Positions 16,526 to 25,459 of a DNA stretch of 64,000 bases are shown one piece after another. Made by a program: the position numbers and the translations under genes. Under the pieces are notes generated by a model. That model saw only the letters and a list, made by a program, of their open reading frames with translations. It was not told the DNA's origin and made no database searches. This DNA comes from Bowmanella pacifica. Its GTDB lineage: Bacteria; Pseudomonadota; Gammaproteobacteria; Enterobacterales; Alteromonadaceae. Position 1 is the first letter of the stretch. Each line of letters opens with the position of its first letter. Location of the stretch: positions 682,001 through 746,000 of the forward strand of contig NZ_BMLS01000001.1 in the NCBI RefSeq assembly GCF_014645355.1. The letters run 5' to 3'.

Positions 16526-18865
16526 ATGAAGAACGAAGCCTCCACCAGCCATTTTGGCAAGAAAGCGCTAGCTTTAGCCGTGGCCAGTGCCTTTGTTGCC
16601 GCCTCAGGTTTAACCAGCGTCGCTGCACAGGCTCAAGAGCAAGCCGCCGCAGATATTGAAACCGTCACTGTTACTGCCCGTAAAAAAGTTGAAACCATTC
16701 AGGATATTCCTGGCGTGGTCAATGTACTGAGCAGAAAACAGCTTAGAGCTAACGGTACCGGCGATGCCGAGTCTCTGGCCTTGAATACCCCAGGAGTGGT
16801 GTACAGTGAAACCTATGCTGGCGCTTCCTCTCCCCGTATTACCATTCGTGGTGTAGGTGACGACGACTTTAACCCAAATGGTTCCGCTTCTGCCGCCATT
16901 CACGTAAACGGCGTTTATCAGGGCACAAACGGCCTGTTGAACGGCCAGTACTTTGATATTGACCGCGTAGAAGTGTTAAAAGGCCCGCAAGGCACCCTAT
17001 ATGGCCGTAATGCCACCGCTGGTGCAGTAAACATTCTCAGTAAGCGCCCCGGATTCGAGTTTGGCGGCTATATTGATCTGGATATCGGTAACTACGGCAC
17101 TTACCGTGGTGAAGGTGCAGTAGACCTGCCGGTATCAGAAACCTTTTTGGTCCGCGTAGCTGGCATGTATGAAAGCTCGGATGGTTTTTACGAGCACTTA
17201 GGTACCGGACCATTGACTGGCTTTAGTTATACGCCTGGCGTCATTGCCGCCCAGGAAGAAGTCGCTGCACAAGGTGACTGGGGCGGTGCCGACAGACAAT
17301 CTGCACGTATTACCGCAGAGTGGGAAGCCTCGGCCGATACGCTGGTCAGTGCGCGCTTGACAGTGGGTAAAGATGACAGCGAACTGGCCATCCCCGATGT
17401 CAGCGCTGACAACTGGGCTGAATATGCTAAATCAGATGCCTTCTTCCTGAACCCGCAAGACCCGGCTCTGGTCGAATTTGCCAACGCATTGGATAATGAT
17501 CCGTTCACGGTTTATTCCAACGTGCTGCCCAAGCTGGATTCAGACCAGCACGCCTTGCACCTGCAGGTTGACCATGACTTCGTATCCGGTATGACCGGCA
17601 CCATCTTGCTGGGCTACGAAGCCCTTGATCGCGAGTACGAAACCTCAGACAACATGCCTATTGCGATGGCCGACTATGGCTTTGAAAATGATTTTTCACA
17701 GTTCACTGTTGAAGCCCGCCTGGCCGGTGACCTGGCCGATAACATCGGTTGGTTAGTGGGTGCCTTTATGCTCAAAGACGATATCGACTTTGGCACTAAC
17801 CTGCGCTTCTTAAACTCCGGTTTATGGCAAACCGATGTGCGTACCGACTATCAACAGGAACGTGATTCTTTCGGCTTGTTTGCCTCTTCTGACTGGACCC
17901 CGGTAGATTGGTTTACCCTGGAAACCGGTATTCGCTACTCAAGCGACGAAGTCACCTTCAAGGGTCAGACCAAAAACCTCGACCCTTATGGTGTATACGG
18001 TACGCCGCCTAAGTTCTTCCCAGCTGGTGAAGTCTATATCGGTGTCCCAATCGATCCTAACGCACCTTTGTTGTTTGACGAGTCTTTAGATGACAGCGAA
18101 TTCACCTGGAAAGTCAGCAGCATCTTCACCCCTGCCAAGCAGTGGCGACTGTATGCCACCGTTAGCACCGGCTACAAGGCTGGCGGTTTCGATGGCTCTA
18201 CTATCCTGACACCACAGGAAGCCCTGCCTATCGACTCTGAAACACTGGTAGCTTACGAGTTGGGTGCCAAGTACCGTTCAGATGACGGCCTGCTAAGCGC
18301 AGAAGTGAACCTGTTCAATTACGACTTTGAGGACTATCAGTCCACTGCCAAGCTGATGGTAGCCGGTGCCAGCACTAACGTGCGCGCTAACGTTGCCGAT
18401 GCCACCATTCAAGGTGCAGAACTGGCCTTTACCTTAAGCCCCATTGAAGGTCTGGATATCCGCGCTGGCGGCTCGTTCATCTCATCTGAAATTGATAACT
18501 TCCAGGGTGAAGACGCCACCATCGAAGGCAATGATTTGCCCTTCTCACCCGATACGTCCTGGAACCTGGCCGTGGTCTATGCCACGCCTATCAGCGAGCA
18601 GTTCACCCTGCGCACGCAGTTAGATGCCAGCAACACCGGTGAGCACTACCAGACCATTGATAACAATGATCTGGTTGACGGCTACACCGTGACTAACGCC
18701 CGTATCGCACTAGAAGCAGAAGACTGGGAAGTGGCATTGTGGGTACGTAACCTGGCGGATAAAGACTACAACGTAGGCTATTTCCCAACCACAGGCTTAA
18801 CCCCTGACACCTTCTTAAAAGGCGCGCCTCGCACCTTTGGTGTTAACTTTATGATGAACTTCTAA
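16526..18865 (+). CDS. TonB-dependent outer-membrane receptor
   Basis: This is a complete 779-residue receptor. It has a signal peptide ending near AQAQEQA, a TonB box region (ETVTVTARK), a plug domain with VEVLKGPQGTLYGRNATAGAVNI, and a 22-strand barrel ending in an aromatic residue (FGVNFMMNF). It belongs to the broad FecA/BtuB-like group that takes up siderophores, vitamins, or oligomers; the substrate is not identifiable. A 224-bp leader precedes it, with TATAAT at about 16474-16479 but a poor -35. A strong terminator follows. Neighbouring regulators and the downstream carrier/amidohydrolase hint at amino-acid or peptide-like substrates. Confidence 0.92.
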   Translation: MKNEASTSHFGKKALALAVASAFVAASGLTSVAAQAQEQAAADIETVTVTARKKVETIQDIPGVVNVLSRKQLRANGTGDAESLALNTPGVVYSETYAGASSPRITIRGVGDDDFNPNGSASAAIHVNGVYQGTNGLLNGQYFDIDRVEVLKGPQGTLYGRNATAGAVNILSKRPGFEFGGYIDLDIGNYGTYRGEGAVDLPVSETFLVRVAGMYESSDGFYEHLGTGPLTGFSYTPGVIAAQEEVAAQGDWGGADRQSARITAEWEASADTLVSARLTVGKDDSELAIPDVSADNWAEYAKSDAFFLNPQDPALVEFANALDNDPFTVYSNVLPKLDSDQHALHLQVDHDFVSGMTGTILLGYEALDREYETSDNMPIAMADYGFENDFSQFTVEARLAGDLADNIGWLVGAFMLKDDIDFGTNLRFLNSGLWQTDVRTDYQQERDSFGLFASSDWTPVDWFTLETGIRYSSDEVTFKGQTKNLDPYGVYGTPPKFFPAGEVYIGVPIDPNAPLLFDESLDDSEFTWKVSSIFTPAKQWRLYATVSTGYKAGGFDGSTILTPQEALPIDSETLVAYELGAKYRSDDGLLSAEVNLFNYDFEDYQSTAKLMVAGASTNVRANVADATIQGAELAFTLSPIEGLDIRAGGSFISSEIDNFQGEDATIEGNDLPFSPDTSWNLAVVYATPISEQFTLRTQLDASNTGEHYQTIDNNDLVDGYTVTNARIALEAEDWEVALWVRNLADKDYNVGYFPTTGLTPDTFLKGAPRTFGVNFMMNF

Positions 18866-18896
18866 GGTCTGAGAGACTTAAGACCTTAAGCTAAGT

Positions 18897-18930
18897 AAAA
18901 AGGCGGTATGTTTTGCATACCGCCTTTTTT
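18897..18930 (+). terminator. Rho-independent terminator after TonB receptor
   Basis: A perfect 14-bp stem (18897-18910 with 18916-18929, GGCGGTATG core), loop TTTTG and a T6 run. A/T tracts on both sides suggest it also stops the convergent YfcC gene. Confidence 0.93.
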
Positions 18931-18974
18931 AATCCTTATCGTAGCCTGATTGACTTCTCGTCCACAGCCTAATG

Positions 18975-20363
18975 TTAAAAACCGATTTGTACTGCCACCG
19001 CTAACAGCACCAAGGCAGTCACAATAAATATCGCCCATAGCGGCAATACAAACCTCGCCCATTGCGCCCAGCCAACATTGGCGGTGGCCAGATAGGCCAA
19101 TAAGGTGCCGGAGGTTGGGGTCAGCATATTGGTAATGCCGTTGCCAAACAAAAACGCCAGTACTGTGGTTTGTCCCGACACGCCAGAAAGCTGCCCAATT
19201 GGTCCCATAATCGGCATGCTGACCGCGGCCTGTCCGGAGGTAGATGGGATCAGAAAGTCCAGCAGCAACTGCGCCATAAACATACCGCTGGCAGCCACAG
19301 TCGGGGTACCTTCCCCAATCAGGCCCACCAAACTATGTACCACGGAGTCGAGAATTTGCCCTTGCTCCAGAGTCACGGCCACAGCCGAGGCTACGCCAAT
19401 TAAAAAACTGGCCAACAGGACTTTTTTCATACCGCTAACAAAGGCATCGGCGGCACCATTGGCCCCCAGGCCGCTAATCACAGCCAGTAACAGGCTGATA
19501 CCGATATAGTAGGCCGACAATGCTTCGTGTTTCCAATGCCAGGTATTAGAGGCATAAACCAAAAAGCCGATACTGGCCATCAAGACCACCAGCATCAAAC
19601 TATGACGCCAGGACAAACGACTATGGTTGAGCACCAGTTCCACCTGTTCGCCATGGGCCTGGCGACGGATCACCCACAGCATAAAACCGATGCCGATGAG
19701 TAAAAACACCAGATAACAGACAAAGCGAAAACCGGCACCACTGAATATTTGCAGCCCCACCAGCGGCTGGGCAATGGTCAGCGGCAAGGGGTTAGACACC
19801 GAAGATAAATACCCCACCTTGACCGATACGGTGACAATGGCAAAGCCGATAATGGGCGCCATACCGAGGCGCTGCGCCATGGCCACCATCAGCGGGATCA
19901 CCAGCAGGTATTCCGACGCCAGCCCTAAAAAGGTACTACCGGCGGAAAACACCAGCATCAGGGCAATCACCAGCACATAGATATTGCCCTTCACCAGGCT
20001 AAGCAGGCGCTCAAGTCCGGCATCCACCGCGCCGCCTTTGGTCAGAATGCCAAACATACCGCCGATAATCAGCACCATAAAAATCAGCCCGGCGCCCCGT
20101 TCCAGGCCCAGCGGTATGCTCATCAGCAGCTCGGTAATACTGACCGGATAAGCCAGCTCTGCATCCCCCGCTGTCGCTCTGAATAAGTGGGCCACTTGTG
20201 GCTGTTTATCTAATACCTGATAAGAGCCTGGCACCACCAAACGCCCGTCACGCTCATAACGCCCAGACTCGACAAAGTAACTCATGGCCCCGGCCAGCAC
20301 TAAAATACCCAACAGAATAATCAGCGGGTTAAGGGTCTTACGCTCATTCGCGCGTTCAGCCAT
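18975..20363 (-). CDS. YfcC-family (DcuC-like) inner-membrane carrier
   Basis: This is a polytopic carrier of 462 residues. The ATG at 20363 (MAERANERK) is preferred over the upstream extension because the first TM helix follows about 12 residues later, as in the family. Features include GGMFGILTKGGAVDAGLERLL and a C-terminal GLTNMLTP-like motif (FGNGITNMLTPTSGTLLAYL) typical of C4-dicarboxylate/arginine-type YfcC carriers. It overlaps the upstream N-formylglutamate amidohydrolase gene by 8 nt, so they are translationally coupled. It may take up amino or dicarboxylic acids released by that enzyme. Confidence 0.86.
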   Translation of the reverse strand: MAERANERKTLNPLIILLGILVLAGAMSYFVESGRYERDGRLVVPGSYQVLDKQPQVAHLFRATAGDAELAYPVSITELLMSIPLGLERGAGLIFMVLIIGGMFGILTKGGAVDAGLERLLSLVKGNIYVLVIALMLVFSAGSTFLGLASEYLLVIPLMVAMAQRLGMAPIIGFAIVTVSVKVGYLSSVSNPLPLTIAQPLVGLQIFSGAGFRFVCYLVFLLIGIGFMLWVIRRQAHGEQVELVLNHSRLSWRHSLMLVVLMASIGFLVYASNTWHWKHEALSAYYIGISLLLAVISGLGANGAADAFVSGMKKVLLASFLIGVASAVAVTLEQGQILDSVVHSLVGLIGEGTPTVAASGMFMAQLLLDFLIPSTSGQAAVSMPIMGPIGQLSGVSGQTTVLAFLFGNGITNMLTPTSGTLLAYLATANVGWAQWARFVLPLWAIFIVTALVLLAVAVQIGF

Positions 20364-21219
20364 GGCGGGCCTCCCCACATTGCGATTGCACATAATCCGC
20401 CATACTGCGACACACCTTGGCAAGATCCTGCTGAAAGGCAGAAAAACGATGGCTGGGCACAAACTGCGTTTCGTTCATGTACAAGGCCCGGTTAATTTCA
20501 ATCTGCATACTGTAACGCCGCTTAGCCGGGTTGGCATAGTGAGTCACCAGGTAGCCGCCTTTGTAAGGCTGATTGCGTACCACACTATAACCAAGCCGGC
20601 TAAAAGCGTCTTCGACCACCTGGATAAACCCTGCATCACTGCACAGCCCGTCGTTATCCCCCAGCACCACATCCGGGCGTGACTGGCCGCTGTCTACATT
20701 CATACGATTACCGGTAGATTTCATCGAGTGGCAGTCAACATGCCAGACCGCACCATAGGTCTGATGTAATTTATCAAGCTGGCCTTGCAGGGCCTGGTGG
20801 TAGGGCAAATAAAAATCACGGATGCGCTGGGTAACCTCTTCCACGGCAAGCAACTGGTTGTACATTGGCACATCCGGCAGCGCCAGACGGCGAATCAGCC
20901 CCATACCCCGCTCACTGTAACGGGTGGGATTGCAACCGGCCCAGGGGTGGCTAAGCATGGCAGGATCAATATCATCCGGCGCTCGGTTAAGATCAATAAA
21001 CATACGTGAGTACTGGGCACTAAGAAGACTGCCACCTACCGCCAATACTGGTTGCCATAGCTGGTCGACAAAGGCATCCCAGCCGGTTTTAAGCTGGGTT
21101 TCAGTGGCGTTGCAGACAAAACCATCAGGAAAACGTCCACCACTATGAGGCGAGTCCAGCAACAGCGGCAAAGGGCGGTGCAAAGTGGGCTCAGCCAGAG
21201 AATAGGTTGATATCATCAA
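20356..21219 (-). CDS. N-formylglutamate amidohydrolase family protein
   Basis: This 287-residue enzyme belongs to the FGase family, which cuts N-formyl-glutamate (last step of one histidine degradation route) or related N-acyl amino acids. Conserved parts are LLLDSPHSGGRFP, DLNRAPDDIDP, YSERGMGLIRR, VWHVDCHSMKS and PYKGGYLVTHYANPAKRRYSMQIEINRALYM, with His and Asp/Glu residues suited to zinc binding. GGAAGG lies just before the ATG. It starts immediately after the terminator of the upstream TonB receptor and overlaps the YfcC carrier gene downstream. No hut genes are near, so its role in histidine use is doubtful; it may act on an imported acyl amino acid. Confidence 0.88.
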   Translation of the reverse strand: MMISTYSLAEPTLHRPLPLLLDSPHSGGRFPDGFVCNATETQLKTGWDAFVDQLWQPVLAVGGSLLSAQYSRMFIDLNRAPDDIDPAMLSHPWAGCNPTRYSERGMGLIRRLALPDVPMYNQLLAVEEVTQRIRDFYLPYHQALQGQLDKLHQTYGAVWHVDCHSMKSTGNRMNVDSGQSRPDVVLGDNDGLCSDAGFIQVVEDAFSRLGYSVVRNQPYKGGYLVTHYANPAKRRYSMQIEINRALYMNETQFVPSHRFSAFQQDLAKVCRSMADYVQSQCGEARHG

Positions 21220-21227
21220 AAACCTTC

Positions 21228-21254
21228 CAAAAAATACTGGCCCCCGCGGGGGCC
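21228..21254 (-). terminator. Terminator/attenuator between TonB receptor and amidohydrolase genes
   Basis: A perfect 16-bp GC palindrome (21239-21254) is followed on the minus strand by AGTATTTTTT. It sits 6 bp after the receptor stop codon and 9 bp before the ribosome site of the next gene on the same strand, so it may lower rather than abolish downstream expression. Confidence 0.88.
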
Positions 21255-21260
21255 TGTTAC

Positions 21261-23984
21261 TTACATATCGTAGCTAAGCTGCAGGTAAAAGAAGCGTCCT
21301 ACCGGGTTGTAGGTATTCTGATCAAAGTTGATATTGGGGTTAGTCAGCGATATCGGCGGCTGCTTGTCAGCCAGGTTATTGATACCGAATTTCACCCGCA
21401 TGGCATCGTCAATGTCATAACTGACCGAGGCGTTGTGATACACCACAGTGCCAATATGGCGCGCTTCGTCCTGGAAGGTTTCGGTGCTGTCGCCAATGTG
21501 ACGCAGATTGTAATTCACCGCCCAAGGGCCCTGCTGCCATTTACTTGAGAAGCTACCGCGCCATTCCGGGAAAGCTTCACGCAGATAGGCATTGCCTACT
21601 TTGTCTTCTACCTGCACAGTGCCGTCAGACAGCGTCGTGGAGGTTTCAAACTCGCGCAGTTTGGAGAGATTCAGGCTGAAATCCCACTCGCCCTGTTCAG
21701 TCTCAAGGCCATAGCGCATCATCAGATCCATACCGGCGGTTTTGGTGCTGTTGAGGTTAACCGGGCCATCCAGAATATTGTCTATCTCACCGCTGCTAGC
21801 ACGGCTGATAACCTCACAGTTACGCGCCTGGCTGGCACATAAATCCAGCAGATTCTGCGCCCCAAAGGTAGAAATGGTATTGTCGATTTCAATGTCGTAC
21901 CAATCCAGAGTCAGACTGAAGTCGTCTATAAAGGTGGGAATAAACACCACACCAAAGGACAGGTTTTCCGAAGTTTCTGGTTGCAATAAGCGGTTACCGC
22001 CGGTGGTCAGCTGCACATTGCTTTCACCTTGCGTATAGCCAGCAGGCAGACCCACGCAACCGGGCAGTGATTTATTGGTTGAGCAAGGGTCAATAACAGG
22101 CGCAAAGCTTTGTCTTTGCCCTTCAAACAACTCCAGAATAGACGGCGCTCTGAAGCCTTCCGCCCAGGTGGCACGCAACGACAGTCCTTCAACCGGCGAA
22201 TACAGTACACCGGCCTTGCTGTTGGTGGTGCTACCAAAGGTGCTGTAGTCAGAGAAACGAGTGGCCAAACTCATCTCCAATCTATGAGCCAGTGGCGCTT
22301 CATCCAAAAGCGGAATGCTCAGTTCCACATAGGCTTCTTTCAGATCGTACTCGCCATCGGTGCCAGTGCGGGGAGCGGAACTGGTAGTTTGGTAGGTATT
22401 CACCCTGGGAGCGGAATTAATAATGTTATCTGGGGTATCCAGACCACGTTCTTTACGGTACTCAATGCCCGCGGCCATCGCCAGTTCGCCGGCTGGTAGC
22501 TCAAACAAGCTACCAGTGAGGTTAAAGGTAAAATCCACCTGGCTGGCTTCGTTCTCATCCCTACCGGTAAAGTTAACGTAGTTCACCATATCCTGCGTCA
22601 ATGGCTGGAATAGATTCACCGGTACGCAGCCTGCGGCCAGATCCGATACATCCGCGCCGAGACCGCTGGTATCACAGGCCCGTAGACCCAAGGCCAGCTT
22701 ATCCAGATGCATCTGGTTGTTTGAGGTAAAAGTGCCCGAGTTTTTTGCCCAGGACAAAAAGCTATCCCAACTCCAGCCATCACCAATTGGCAACTCGCCA
22801 TCCAGGCCAACACCCAAACGAGTGGTTTCTACCTGCTGCTCGTTAACCCGGTAGCCGTTTTCTTCAATAAAGGCAGTATGACGAAAATCACTGCCGCTGA
22901 ATTCCACGCCAAAAGGGTTTACACGTGGATCGTCGGCTATCACAAAGCCGCGGCTGCCCCCTCGCACGGCTGAAAGCACGGAGGAAAACTGCTGATCGGA
23001 CTCGCGGCTGTTATACAGCGCCTCTATGCGTAAGTTCAGATTATCAAAAGGCACCAGCGCTTGCGCATATAAGGCAAACCGCTGGCTGGGACCCACCACA
23101 TAGTTGTTATAGTAACGGTTAAACTGGTCGTCGCCGGTTGCAGCCCGCCAACTGGCTAGGTTATCCCCGTTGGCACCCGGATCACGGGTAATTCCGGCGC
23201 TCGGAATGCTAAAATCCAACACCGAGGATAAGTTGCTTTCCCGGAACAAACCTTGGGGCGTCCCCACTGACAAGCCATTTAACGGCACGGCCGTAATGTC
23301 ACGATCCTGTGTATAGATAGGTTGCTGGTCAGAATAACTGGCAGCCACCATCAGGTTGCTATCGCCGATATCCCGACCAAACAACAAATCCAGATTAACG
23401 GTTTCCCGGTCACCTTCGCTGCTTTGTCCATAGTACGCTTTGGCGCTGGTACCAACAAAATCATTGTGGGTGTAAATATTCACTACCCCGGCAATGGCAT
23501 CCGCGCCGTATATAGCGGTGGCACCGTCTTGCAATACTTCAACCCGTTTCACTATGGCTTGCGGTATCGTATTCAAATCCACAAAATCACGAAAACCACG
23601 GGTACCGGCACCATTCACCCAGCGATGTCCATTAACCAATACCAATGAGCGATTCTCACCCAGGTTACGTAAGTTCATACTGCTGCTGCCGTGGCTGGTT
23701 CCCGCCGAGCCATTACTGTTTAAACTGGCCCCCACAGAAGGCAGTTCCTGTAAAGCCTCACCTAAAGACACCGAGCCGGTCTGATTTAAGGCGTCGAGGT
23801 CTAATTCCTGAACCGGACTGGGGGTATCGCCCTGGCGTTTAATACGCGACCCTGTAACGGCGATAATCTCGGTTCCATTCTCTGCTTCAGCGCCCGCGGC
23901 TTGCTGAGCAGTAGCAGACAGACTGGTGCCCATACAAGCGGCACTGACAGATAAAACAACTAAGGATTGACGAAAGCGTGGCAT
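21261..23984 (-). CDS. TonB-dependent receptor (large, GSRIKR type)
   Basis: The 907-residue receptor starts at the ATG at 23984 (MPRFRQSLVVLSVSAAC), with GGAG upstream. A signal peptide is followed by IIAVTGSRIKRQGDTPSPVQELD, which is typical of the large receptors for peptides or oligomers in Alteromonadales and Xanthomonadales. The plug has VLQDGATAIYGADAIAGVVNI and NLGENRSLVLVNGHR, and the barrel is complete to FFYLQLSYDM. It ends in methionine rather than the common terminal Phe. A LysR gene lies divergent upstream; the amidohydrolase and carrier follow it. The set suggests uptake, hydrolysis and import of one amino-acyl compound. Confidence 0.92.
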   Translation of the reverse strand: MPRFRQSLVVLSVSAACMGTSLSATAQQAAGAEAENGTEIIAVTGSRIKRQGDTPSPVQELDLDALNQTGSVSLGEALQELPSVGASLNSNGSAGTSHGSSSMNLRNLGENRSLVLVNGHRWVNGAGTRGFRDFVDLNTIPQAIVKRVEVLQDGATAIYGADAIAGVVNIYTHNDFVGTSAKAYYGQSSEGDRETVNLDLLFGRDIGDSNLMVAASYSDQQPIYTQDRDITAVPLNGLSVGTPQGLFRESNLSSVLDFSIPSAGITRDPGANGDNLASWRAATGDDQFNRYYNNYVVGPSQRFALYAQALVPFDNLNLRIEALYNSRESDQQFSSVLSAVRGGSRGFVIADDPRVNPFGVEFSGSDFRHTAFIEENGYRVNEQQVETTRLGVGLDGELPIGDGWSWDSFLSWAKNSGTFTSNNQMHLDKLALGLRACDTSGLGADVSDLAAGCVPVNLFQPLTQDMVNYVNFTGRDENEASQVDFTFNLTGSLFELPAGELAMAAGIEYRKERGLDTPDNIINSAPRVNTYQTTSSAPRTGTDGEYDLKEAYVELSIPLLDEAPLAHRLEMSLATRFSDYSTFGSTTNSKAGVLYSPVEGLSLRATWAEGFRAPSILELFEGQRQSFAPVIDPCSTNKSLPGCVGLPAGYTQGESNVQLTTGGNRLLQPETSENLSFGVVFIPTFIDDFSLTLDWYDIEIDNTISTFGAQNLLDLCASQARNCEVISRASSGEIDNILDGPVNLNSTKTAGMDLMMRYGLETEQGEWDFSLNLSKLREFETSTTLSDGTVQVEDKVGNAYLREAFPEWRGSFSSKWQQGPWAVNYNLRHIGDSTETFQDEARHIGTVVYHNASVSYDIDDAMRVKFGINNLADKQPPISLTNPNINFDQNTYNPVGRFFYLQLSYDM

Positions 23985-24106
23985 AAACTGGTCTCCGGCT
24001 GAGTTAGGCATTGAGATGCTCTGTTTTGATTAACAGTTTATTAACCCGCCAAAGTCATGCAATATTATGGTAATTAATCATCAACCCATTACATTTTGTT
24101 ATCAAT

Positions 24107-25042
24107 ATGTCAGAGCTGAATACCCAGAGTCCCTTAAGTCTGAAAAGCCTGGAAGCGTTCCGGGCCATCATTCAGACCGGTTCGGCCACCGCCGCGGCCA
24201 GCGCGCTGGGCGTCACTCAACCGGCCATCAGTCGCTTGCTTGCCGCCTTTGAGGAGCATGTGGGTTTCGCTCTGTTCTATCGGGAAAAGAGCCGTTTGTT
24301 CCCCACCGATGAAGCACTGGCGCTGTTTAAGGAAGTAGAACTTACCTTACAGGGTGCAGAGCGCATCAGCTTGCTGGCACGCAATATCTTTAACTCGGAT
24401 CTGGGCTGGCTGAAAATTGTCGCGCCCAACTCCTTTATTGCCGGACCGCTGGCCGATGTGGTGGCGGATTTTTTGCGCCAGCATCCCAGGGTGAATATTT
24501 CCCTGGATACCCATAGTCCGGCCTCGGCCCGGGAAATGGTGGCACACCGCAGCGCCGATTGCGGTTTTATCCAACTCCCCGAGAACCATCCCGGTTTGCG
24601 AGTTGAGCCTATGCTCAAAAGCCATACCATGTGTGCACTTTCTCCTGCCCATCCACTGGCCACCCGCAGTTATATCGAGGTACAGGATCTCCAGGGGGAA
24701 AATCTGATCCTGCTGGGTAAGGGCCGTTATTCCAGACTGCAAATAGACGATATTTTCCGTCAGGCCAAAGTGCCCATGAAGGTCAAACTGGAAACCCACA
24801 CCGTGGCCATTGCCTGTACCTTTGCTAAACGTAACCTGGGCGTAGCCATTGTTAACGATATGCTGGCCAGGCAATATGCTGACAGCAATCTGCTACTGCT
24901 CCCTTTCAAACCCACGTTGATTTACGAATACGGTTTTATAACCTCGGCCCATGCACCGATGAGCCGTCTTAGCCAGGCTTTTTTTGAACATTGCCAGCGG
25001 GCATTCAGTGACATGCAGGCCGGTTACCTGGCCACTTTCTAG
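24107..25042 (+). CDS. LysR-family transcriptional regulator
   Basis: The 311-residue protein has an N-terminal helix-turn-helix (SLKSLEAFRAIIQTGSATAAASALGVTQPAISRLLAAFE) and a LysR substrate domain to the C-terminus. It is divergent from the TonB receptor by 122 bp and probably controls the receptor-amidohydrolase-carrier group, the usual arrangement for LysR activators. Confidence 0.93.
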   Translation: MSELNTQSPLSLKSLEAFRAIIQTGSATAAASALGVTQPAISRLLAAFEEHVGFALFYREKSRLFPTDEALALFKEVELTLQGAERISLLARNIFNSDLGWLKIVAPNSFIAGPLADVVADFLRQHPRVNISLDTHSPASAREMVAHRSADCGFIQLPENHPGLRVEPMLKSHTMCALSPAHPLATRSYIEVQDLQGENLILLGKGRYSRLQIDDIFRQAKVPMKVKLETHTVAIACTFAKRNLGVAIVNDMLARQYADSNLLLLPFKPTLIYEYGFITSAHAPMSRLSQAFFEHCQRAFSDMQAGYLATF

Positions 25043-25459
25043 CCCTGATAAAACTGTCTCCTTTTTGAGACAACCCAACAGTCTTTCCCATGTCGTCTCT
25101 GATTGCCCCGTAAGGCTAGTGCGGCGCGTTAATAAGGTCTAAGCAAACATCAGCCAAGGCAAAACGCTGGTTGTTCGCTTCAGCGGGTGTGTAAATCTGT
25201 CTCAACCAAACGACAGAATTACACAATGGCACCTAGCTTACCAAGCTGACAAAACCTTAGAGCCAATCCAACGCCCCTAAACTAAGAAATTAAATTTAAT
25301 TTTAATTCAAAAGGTTAAGTCAACTCAGAGCAACAAAAACCAAGAAAAAACCTGAATTCTCCCTAGTTGGATCTTTTCTTGCTGTACTGCAGATAATGCT
25401 GATTTTTCTTGTTTACCGGCCCGTGTCCAGGGGCCTATTACGACTCGGGGGTAGTTAAC
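25043..25459. other. Intergenic region upstream of opgG
   Basis: This 417-bp gap holds a small hairpin after lysR (TGTCTC-n6-GAGACA, 25056-25073, with no T tail) and an AT-rich block at about 25288-25312 that would suit an UP element or promoter for opgGH. No coding sequence was recognised. Confidence 0.5.

Noticed and set aside
25056-25073. Small hairpin after the LysR gene as terminator
   Set aside because: Six-bp stem with no following T run; mentioned only within the intergenic entry.
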